The notes under the pieces are model-generated. The model saw only the letters and a program-made list of their open reading frames with translations, searched no databases and was not told where the DNA came from. This document shows positions 58,400-64,000 of a stretch of 64,000 nucleotides of DNA, piece by piece. The translations under genes were made by a program, and so were the position numbers. This DNA is from Flavihumibacter profundi (GTDB lineage: Bacteria > Bacteroidota > Bacteroidia > Chitinophagales > Chitinophagaceae). Location: contig NZ_JAIQXE010000004.1 of the NCBI RefSeq assembly GCF_020076305.1, forward strand, positions 496,001-560,000. Direction: 5' to 3'. Numbering within the stretch: the stretch's first letter is position 1; each line of letters begins with the position of its first letter.

Positions 58400-60088
58400 T
58401 TATTTCACTATTTTATTAAACCGCAAATGCTGTATCCGGCCTGAATTGACCTCAAAGCCAATAATATTTTTTTTACTATCCCGTACCACCATCAGGTGAT
58501 TGATCCACCAATTGTTATTGGTTAAATGATCGTTGCCAACCAGCGTCAATCTTGCATCTTCGTATTTCGCATTGGTCAAAAGCAGGTGGTGGTCCTTCAA
58601 AATGATGCCGTACTTACAATCCAGCTCCGGACAATAATACATTCCAGTATAAGCCTTTAAAACCTGGTCAGTTTGTGCAGTATCTTTTAAATACTTCTTT
58701 ATATGATACGTTTCATCGGGTGTCATTACATCAACCGTTGTATCCTTACCCTGAAGCTTAAAAACAAATTTGATATTGGGTGCAGCAGGAATAGAGAAAG
58801 TATCTTTCGCTTCTTTTATTAAATAATTGCTTTCATCATAAATCTGGTAATAGAGTTTATTATTTTTAACCTTGAAGTTAAAAGGCAGGCCATCATTGCC
58901 AATATAATCACCACTATATTTCTGCCAGGCCGAAGCATCCTTTAAAATAGCTGTGATACTATCGCGCACTGCTTTATTCTCCTCTTTTTTCTGCGTGGTA
59001 TCTTTTATGAAAAGATCTGCAATCGCATAAGCTTTACCACCGGGATCAAAATCGCCCAGGTTACTAAATACAATAATCCCCAGTTTCAGGTCGGGGAAAA
59101 CGGACAGGTAAGTCCTGTAACCCGCATCTGCACCGCCATGTGAAAACTGGCGCCATCCTTTATATTCATTCACTACAATCCCATTGGCATAAGTCAATTC
59201 TTTGCCACTATTGAGCCTTCCTTTTTGGGTAAGCTGCCGTACAAGCTCCTGGTTCGAGACCTCCTGGTTATAGAAATGCATCACCCATTTGCTCATATCG
59301 TTAACATTGGTAAACAGGCTGGTTGCACCGGCGACGGAATAACTCAAAATGGCATTGGTAAAATGCGCGCTGTCTTTTCGATTATAAGAATAAGAGCGGT
59401 TCCTTTCAATCTCCGTATAATCATCGTGAAAATGGGTACTGGTCATGCCCAGGGGTTTAAAAATCGCGGAGTCGGTAAATTTCCGAAGCGTTTGTCCCGT
59501 TACAGATTTTACAATCTCGGCCAACATGGTAAAGCCACTGTTGGAATAACTATATTTTTCGCCGGGTTTAAAATTAAGGGCCTGTTGTTTGCTGAGTATT
59601 TTAATGATCTGCTCCTGGGTAATCACATCGTCTAACCTTGTTCCTGAAATTGCCAGCAGTTGCCATTGGTCTCGAATACCGCTGGTATGGTTTAACAGGT
59701 GCTGGATTGTGATCTTCTGTTTGAGGTCCGGAAACCAGGGCAGGAATTTGCGAACATCATCATCCAGTTTAAGCTTACCCTGCCTGGCCAGTAAAATAAT
59801 TGACCAGCCGGCAAATTGCTTTGAAATAGATGCCATGTGAAACGGAGTTGCAACCGTATTAGGCAGGGAATATTCGAGGTTGGCCATTCCATAACCCCGG
59901 GAATAGATCAGGGTATCGTTACGGACAATACCGATAGCACAACCCGGACTACTATTCGTATTCCATTGAACAAATAAATTATCAATTTTTTTGGTGACTG
60001 AATCGGGCAGGATCTGCCCCGAGGCCGTATGCATTGTTATCAAAGAAAATAAAATCAAAATGATGCTTAATCTTATCCTGATACTCAT
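58400..60088 (-). CDS. Serine hydrolase of the beta-lactamase/class C family, exported
   Basis: A 562-residue protein with a signal peptide ending near ASGQ. The penicillin-binding fold motifs are present: SxxK in HMASISKQFAG (nucleophile Ser), YxN in KYSYSNSGF and HxG in SHGGADAGYRT. A C-terminal extension of about 180 residues (from about residue 380) forms a beta-rich domain, as in DUF3471-type members. Such enzymes are esterases, D-peptidases or amidases rather than true lactamases. A 51-bp gap separates it from the M20 gene upstream on the same strand. Confidence 0.9.
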   Translation of the reverse strand: MSIRIRLSIILILFSLITMHTASGQILPDSVTKKIDNLFVQWNTNSSPGCAIGIVRNDTLIYSRGYGMANLEYSLPNTVATPFHMASISKQFAGWSIILLARQGKLKLDDDVRKFLPWFPDLKQKITIQHLLNHTSGIRDQWQLLAISGTRLDDVITQEQIIKILSKQQALNFKPGEKYSYSNSGFTMLAEIVKSVTGQTLRKFTDSAIFKPLGMTSTHFHDDYTEIERNRSYSYNRKDSAHFTNAILSYSVAGATSLFTNVNDMSKWVMHFYNQEVSNQELVRQLTQKGRLNSGKELTYANGIVVNEYKGWRQFSHGGADAGYRTYLSVFPDLKLGIIVFSNLGDFDPGGKAYAIADLFIKDTTQKKEENKAVRDSITAILKDASAWQKYSGDYIGNDGLPFNFKVKNNKLYYQIYDESNYLIKEAKDTFSIPAAPNIKFVFKLQGKDTTVDVMTPDETYHIKKYLKDTAQTDQVLKAYTGMYYCPELDCKYGIILKDHHLLLTNAKYEDARLTLVGNDHLTNNNWWINHLMVVRDSKKNIIGFEVNSGRIQHLRFNKIVK

Positions 60089-60138
60089 AACAGTGCTTCT
60101 TACCCTGTAATATAAAGAAATTCCACCATCTGTCAGGA

Positions 60139-61674
60139 TTACAATATGAGCATCAGGGATCCTATCGATTCAATGCCATCAAATAAATTCCGCAACCGGA
60201 TATTTTCATTTTCAGCATGCTGGTTATTATCATGGTTTGCAATGGGCACTGTAACCGTTTTGGCATCCAGGTATTTTTCAAACAGGAAAAGCGGAAGGCT
60301 GGCACCCGACGTTGGTTGCAGCACTACCTGGTCTTTAGTGGTGGCTTTAACTGCCGCAATTACCTTTTTAATGATTGGCAGGTCCATGGCGGTACGCTGG
60401 GCATTATAACCATCGTTGCCGGCTGTTATTTTGATCAGCTTTGCATAATTTTTTCTTTCTTCATCAGTAGGTTCACGATCAGTTACATAATAGCCCAGGG
60501 CTTTTATATGATCGATGACTTTCTGTTGCTGCCTCTTCCAATCGTTGCCTAATACCAGTCTCAGGTCAATTACTGCCGTGGCATAAGCAGGTATCTGGTT
60601 GGAGGCCATTTTCCCGACATTGCCACTCTGTATACCGTTGATGTTTAAGGAAGGTTGGTTGATTGCTTCGCCAAGGGATATGCCAGGTATTTCACTTGCT
60701 TTGATGCCAAGTTCATTTTTCATTTGTTCATCCACAGAAGGCACTTCTGCAAGTGCTTTTTTCTCTGTGGTACTTAACGGGGTAACATCATCATAAAATC
60801 CTTTTACAGTGACTCTACCATTATCATCTTTCAAAGAAGCCAGTAATTTAGCCATCATCAGTGCCGGGTTAGGCGCCCAGTTGCCATAATGGCCACTGTG
60901 CAAAGGTTTCTTTGATGCATATACGGTAAGGTCGAGGTGCGTATCACCGCGAACACCAAACACAATCTGCTTTTTACCTGATTGGTGAACTGGGCCGTCG
61001 CAAATAATCCATAGGTCTGACCCTAACAAATCCTTATAGTTTTCCAGTATCTCATTCAGATGTGCAGAGCCGGCCTCTTCTTCCCCTTCGAAGAAAAACT
61101 TAAGGTTAGCACCCGGAGTTAATCCATTATTCTTTAAAGCCTCCCACGCGTTGAGAGTGGCCGTTACACCGGCTTTGTCATCGGATGCACTCCTGGCATA
61201 AATCCGCCATTCAGGATCAAAATGCTGGTCGGCAGGAAAAGGGATTGCTGACCCACCATTTTCAATTTTATCAGTATACAATTTCGGCTTAAAAGGATCG
61301 AGCTCCCTGGCCCATTGGGCCGGGTTAACGGGCTGGCCATCATAGTGGGCATAAAATACAAGGGTTTGCTTTGCACCAGGAACAAGCACTTCACCATATA
61401 CTGCAGGTGGTACGCCCGGAGTTGTAGCGGATAGAAGTTGAACATTTTGAATACCGCGCTTGATCATCATATCCATTAAGAAGGCCGTATTTTTTTGCTG
61501 GCCTGCAGGGTCTGCTGCAACATTGGGCAATGCAAGAAATTCGGAAAACTCACTCAGTATATTCCGGGCATTTTGCTGGTTATATTGCCTGATCTTTAAT
61601 GTCCCGGGCGATTGGGCATAAAGGGATGCACTGATCACCAAACTGAATGCAAAAATAATATGGCGGGGCCTCAT
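60139..61674 (-). CDS. M20-family dipeptidase (CNDP-like), exported
   Basis: A 511-residue peptidase with a signal peptide ending at SLYAQ. Metal and catalytic motifs of M20: VFYAHYDGQPV (His ligand and Asp), SASDDKAGVTATL (bridging Asp) and FEGEEEAGS (catalytic and ligand Glu). The dimerisation insert lies at residues ~225-380, and the late SLPLFLFEKYL with IANHDNNQHAENENI supplies the final His ligand. It cleaves small dipeptides in the periplasm. It overlaps the lipoprotein gene upstream by 4 bp. Confidence 0.92.
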   Translation of the reverse strand: MRPRHIIFAFSLVISASLYAQSPGTLKIRQYNQQNARNILSEFSEFLALPNVAADPAGQQKNTAFLMDMMIKRGIQNVQLLSATTPGVPPAVYGEVLVPGAKQTLVFYAHYDGQPVNPAQWARELDPFKPKLYTDKIENGGSAIPFPADQHFDPEWRIYARSASDDKAGVTATLNAWEALKNNGLTPGANLKFFFEGEEEAGSAHLNEILENYKDLLGSDLWIICDGPVHQSGKKQIVFGVRGDTHLDLTVYASKKPLHSGHYGNWAPNPALMMAKLLASLKDDNGRVTVKGFYDDVTPLSTTEKKALAEVPSVDEQMKNELGIKASEIPGISLGEAINQPSLNINGIQSGNVGKMASNQIPAYATAVIDLRLVLGNDWKRQQQKVIDHIKALGYYVTDREPTDEERKNYAKLIKITAGNDGYNAQRTAMDLPIIKKVIAAVKATTKDQVVLQPTSGASLPLFLFEKYLDAKTVTVPIANHDNNQHAENENIRLRNLFDGIESIGSLMLIL

Positions 61675-62120
61675 AAAACTTTCTTATACTTTTCAACGAT
61701 GATATGGTCGATGCCCATTTTCTCCACTTTCTCGACACCTTTTTGAATTAAGGTATCCCCGGAAATCTTCACTACAAATTCAAAAATCCCACCCTCCCAT
61801 TCTTTATTCACAAAATAATCAAGATGCTCCGTGTACACACTATCAACTAAAGTATAAGGTCCGCCACCTGCCGTGAATGCAGCGGCCATTGAATCTTTCG
61901 CACCGCTGATATCATGACTTAAAAAAGCAAAATGCGTTGGATTAATGATCTTGATCATTTTCACTTTCGGATTGAAAGTTGACATTGTTGTGTCGTTCGC
62001 TGAAGATGTTGCTGAAATCAATTCCCAGGTTCCTACAATAGGTAGTGGAACTTTTTTTTCAGTTTGTAAGCAGGATGTAGCAATAATAAAAAGGAAGACA
62101 AACTTATATGACAGACGCAT
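61671..62120 (-). CDS. Lipocalin-like lipoprotein
   Basis: A 149-residue lipoprotein, lipobox ATSC (Cys 17). The mature part begins with the lipocalin-like PIVGTWELISATSS and ends with a strand-rich GDTLIQKGVEKVEKMGIDHIIVEKYKK. It resembles DUF4488-like small lipocalin proteins of Bacteroidota, which have no known function. Its stop overlaps the start of the M20 gene by 4 bp (ATGA), which suggests coupled translation and a possible functional link with peptide or small-molecule handling. Confidence 0.75.
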   Translation of the reverse strand: MRLSYKFVFLFIIATSCLQTEKKVPLPIVGTWELISATSSANDTTMSTFNPKVKMIKIINPTHFAFLSHDISGAKDSMAAAFTAGGGPYTLVDSVYTEHLDYFVNKEWEGGIFEFVVKISGDTLIQKGVEKVEKMGIDHIIVEKYKKVL

Positions 62121-62236
62121 GCAATTTATTTCTTTCGAATATAAGCGATATTATCTACCTATACCTTTTAACCATTCACTGCATGTTAGTAGAAATCTGC
62201 CGCAAGTTTCGTTTTATTAAAAGCATTGTGTGAAAT

Positions 62237-62270
62237 AAAAAATCCCTGTCCGGCCCGGGAAGCCGATTTT
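62237..62270 (-). terminator. Probable Rho-independent terminator of the small basic gene
   Basis: Read on the minus strand, AAAATC at 62270-62265 pairs with GATTTT near 62242-62237, enclosing GC-rich GGC/GCC pairs, and the stem is followed by a T-run. It lies about 50 bases past the stop at 62319. Confidence 0.45.
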
Positions 62271-62318
62271 CCTGCTGTAAATGCAAGACTTTCTTTATTT
62301 AAAGAAGGGCCATCCTAA

Positions 62319-62531
62319 TTAAGGGATGCGCTCTTCATCATATGAAACAGTAGTGCCTTCATTGGCAAGTCCCCTTCCTGAAATAGCTTTTACGTGTGAA
62401 ACCGCACTCTCCATCGCCCTGTTCATGGCTTCAACAGATGATCTTTTCTTTGGCTTTTTATGTTCCGTCTTGCTTTCCGGGGGGGTATTTTCTTCCTGTC
62501 TATCCGGCAGCTTATTTTCTTCGTTTTCCAT
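62319..62531 (-). CDS. Small hydrophilic protein of unknown function
   Basis: A 70-residue product. Its first half is acidic and Pro/Lys rich (NKLPDRQEENTPPES, KKPKKRSS) and the second half predicts an amphipathic helix (VEAMNRAMESAVSHVKAI) followed by a Gly-rich end. No family recognised. It has an ATG start and a plausible downstream terminator, and lies 64 bp after the methyltransferase gene. Confidence 0.5.
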   Translation of the reverse strand: MENEENKLPDRQEENTPPESKTEHKKPKKRSSVEAMNRAMESAVSHVKAISGRGLANEGTTVSYDEERIP

Positions 62532-62595
62532 TGTATCAGTTTTAAATTATCAAATAATGGTATTTAATGCTTTCCTGGATTTCTAAAGAAAAATT

Positions 62596-63636
62596 TTATT
62601 TATTGGCGATCGCTGCGCTTGAAGGTCCGGCAAGCGGAAGAAGATCAGTTTTTTTGAAGCCAACAATTTTTGCCCACTTATTAAAGTCTGCAAAAGTGTA
62701 ATCAAATCCTTTGCCAGTTTCAATAAGCATATTCAAACTCATCATCATACCGAAAACATTCTTTCTCCTTTCGTCATCAATAATGCTTTCAATGGCTACA
62801 AACGCACCACCTTCCGGAATTGCATTAAAAGCTTTTTTCATCAGCAGCAGTTTAGTCTCTTCGTCCCAGTCATGCAGGATATTACCCATTACAACGATAT
62901 CGGCTTTAGGTAAAGGTGCGGAAAAAAAATCGGCCGACACTATTTGAACCCGGTCGCCCATTTGAAACTGACTGATCGTATGTTTAGCTATGGGCTCAAC
63001 AGAAGGAAGGTCAAAACTAATACAACTCATGTGGGGTTGGTGTTTGGCAACCGTTACCGAGAGCAAACCGCTTGATCCGCCTACATCTGTTAATGTTTTA
63101 TAGGGTGAGAAATCAAACTTTTGCGCAAAAGCCATAAAATTGCCCATTTGAATACCGCTCATTGCATGCACAAACTGGTGCAACCTGTTAGGGTCGCTGT
63201 ACAATTCGGCAAACATATCCTTTCCATTTTTTATTTCATTTTGCGGCTGTCCGGTAAGCAAGCCTTCTTCAAGATTACCCCAGAATCCGTACAAACGGTC
63301 ATTCATCATTTCCAGGATACCTCCAATGTAACCGGGCTTCTGTTTATCAAGGAAAAAATCGGCGTTGCTGCTATTTGAATACATGGCCGATTCCAATATA
63401 CCTTCCCGGTTAAGGAATCCTAATACAGTTAAAGCATCCAGGAAATCGTACACATTCCGGTCAGTACACCTCAAATCCAGCATTGTTTTTATGGCTGCTG
63501 CTGACATTGATTCCTGTTGTGCTAATTTAGTAAATAACTGGAAATATATAGCCGCTAAAAGTGTTTTAGAAGCCCAGAAACCGGTACCGACTTGCATGAT
63601 GCTTTCCGGATTTGGAGGTATACCTTTTTGTTCCAT
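62596..63636 (-). CDS. SAM-dependent O-methyltransferase
   Basis: A 346-residue enzyme of the plant-type/TcmN family. Residues 1-105 form a winged-helix dimerisation domain (ASKTLLAAIYFQLFTKLAQ, then FLDALTVLGFLNREG). The Rossmann SAM-binding part has LTDVGGSSGLLSVTVAKH, the adenine motif VQIVSADFFSAPLPKADIVVMGNILHDWDEE, in which the His-Asp pair (HDW) is a candidate catalytic base. The substrate is likely a small phenol or hydroxyl compound. No neighbouring biosynthetic genes are visible. Confidence 0.9.
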   Translation of the reverse strand: MEQKGIPPNPESIMQVGTGFWASKTLLAAIYFQLFTKLAQQESMSAAAIKTMLDLRCTDRNVYDFLDALTVLGFLNREGILESAMYSNSSNADFFLDKQKPGYIGGILEMMNDRLYGFWGNLEEGLLTGQPQNEIKNGKDMFAELYSDPNRLHQFVHAMSGIQMGNFMAFAQKFDFSPYKTLTDVGGSSGLLSVTVAKHQPHMSCISFDLPSVEPIAKHTISQFQMGDRVQIVSADFFSAPLPKADIVVMGNILHDWDEETKLLLMKKAFNAIPEGGAFVAIESIIDDERRKNVFGMMMSLNMLIETGKGFDYTFADFNKWAKIVGFKKTDLLPLAGPSSAAIANK

Positions 63637-63834
63637 TTTGCGTTGGTTTATTTTTTATCCAGAATCTGATCATTTAATTTTTTGGCAGGAATGCTAAACA
63701 GTGTAACCAGGGAAACGGAAAATGGAAGTAGTTTAACGGCCTCTGAATTTAGTCAATTTTCAGCTGTCTGCCAATGGAGTTTTACTTTTAACAACTCCTT
63801 CCCAATAAAGCTAAAGTCTCAAAATACCAGAAAC

Positions 63835-64000
63835 TTATATCATCAATTTTCCGCTGGCTTTACCCTCTTTTTTATAAACCACCATTTTTGGAAACTTAAA
63901 CGCTTCCCATTCCTGTTCTATGGGCTGCCACCAATTGGCTCTGTCCTTATTAAAGTAAAAGCGCCGGCTAGTTTTATGTATCTGTTCGCGAAATAGGCTC
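63835..64000 (-). CDS. C-terminus of an unidentified protein (runs off the window)
   Basis: Minus-strand frame from the window edge to a TAA at 63835-63837 gives 54 codons: LFREQIHKTSRRFYFNKD, then ANWWQPIEQEWEAFKFPKM and a basic end VVYKKEGKASGKLMI. The composition (many Trp, Arg, Lys, Phe) is protein-like and ends cleanly. I do not recognise the family. The opposite frame (63682-63996) is less protein-like and is not called. Confidence 0.5.
   Translation of the reverse strand, partial: SLFREQIHKTSRRFYFNKDRANWWQPIEQEWEAFKFPKMVVYKKEGKASGKLMI

Noticed and set aside
63682-63996. Plus-strand 104-codon frame at the right edge
   Set aside because: The opposite strand shows a better protein-like C-terminus with a clean stop; the plus frame runs off without motifs.

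Overview
The window looks like chromosomal DNA of a Bacteroidota bacterium, most likely of the Chitinophagaceae/Chitinophagales type. Reasons: moderate to low G+C, few Shine-Dalgarno sequences, TAnnTTTG-type -7 promoter elements before trmD and before the MFS gene, many lipoproteins and Tat or Sec exported enzymes, a T9SS-like C-terminal tail, and a dense mix of carbohydrate-active enzymes. The genus is an inference; no rRNA or tRNA gene was seen.

Layout. 1-1636: sensor histidine kinase (cut by the window edge) and a NudK-type Nudix hydrolase. 1952-7001: secreted T9SS-like protein, a strong bidirectional terminator, glutaminase-family protein, and a GH5-like lipoprotein. 7125-10871: adaptor/permease/ATPase export operon and trmD. 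10957-12472: long leader with a strong hairpin and an MFS exporter. 12475-18485: a four-gene operon (UxaA-family dehydratase, lipoprotein, FAH-family enzyme, GH172) with a divergent AraC regulator. 18492-22729: SlyD-like short FKBP, GH116 and a NagX-like membrane protein. 22917-23965: a heavily damaged GH20 pseudogene. 23977-31016: kinase/class III aminotransferase fusion, GH2 beta-galactosidase, GH32. 31106-33803: fatty acid desaturase and a divergent Lrp regulator plus EamA transporter. 34201-40485: cytochrome c, PafA-type phosphatase, a CotH-kinase-like secreted protein, ABC exporter and PLD-family protein. 40491-42778: GH43, an unknown secreted protein and a CxxCH lipoprotein. 42903-47400: complete TolC/MacA/MacB-like exporter. 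47415-49441: envelope proteins. 49598-55764: GH29 fucosidase, Tat-exported Gfo/Idh oxidoreductase, Tat-exported enolase-superfamily enzyme, exported RraA-family protein and an OYE. 55767-56222: two gene tails fused by a deletion. 56331-64000: NTF2-like lipoprotein, PLP decarboxylase, serine beta-lactamase-like hydrolase, M20 peptidase, lipocalin-like lipoprotein, O-methyltransferase and a partial gene.

How the genes work together. Two clusters stand out. The first (12475-18485) pairs a GH172 glycosidase with two sugar-acid enzymes; the best reading is oxidative, non-phosphorylating breakdown of a furanose such as D-arabinofuranose. The second (49598-54569) links an exported fucosidase to three exported proteins whose families could oxidise, dehydrate and cleave a sugar acid, which suggests sugar-acid chemistry in the periplasm. 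Glycosidases are scattered and no SusC/SusD pair is present, so these are not classical polysaccharide utilisation loci. The window also records recent loss: a GH20 gene reduced to two pieces, and a deletion that appears to have removed the 5' halves of two divergent genes.
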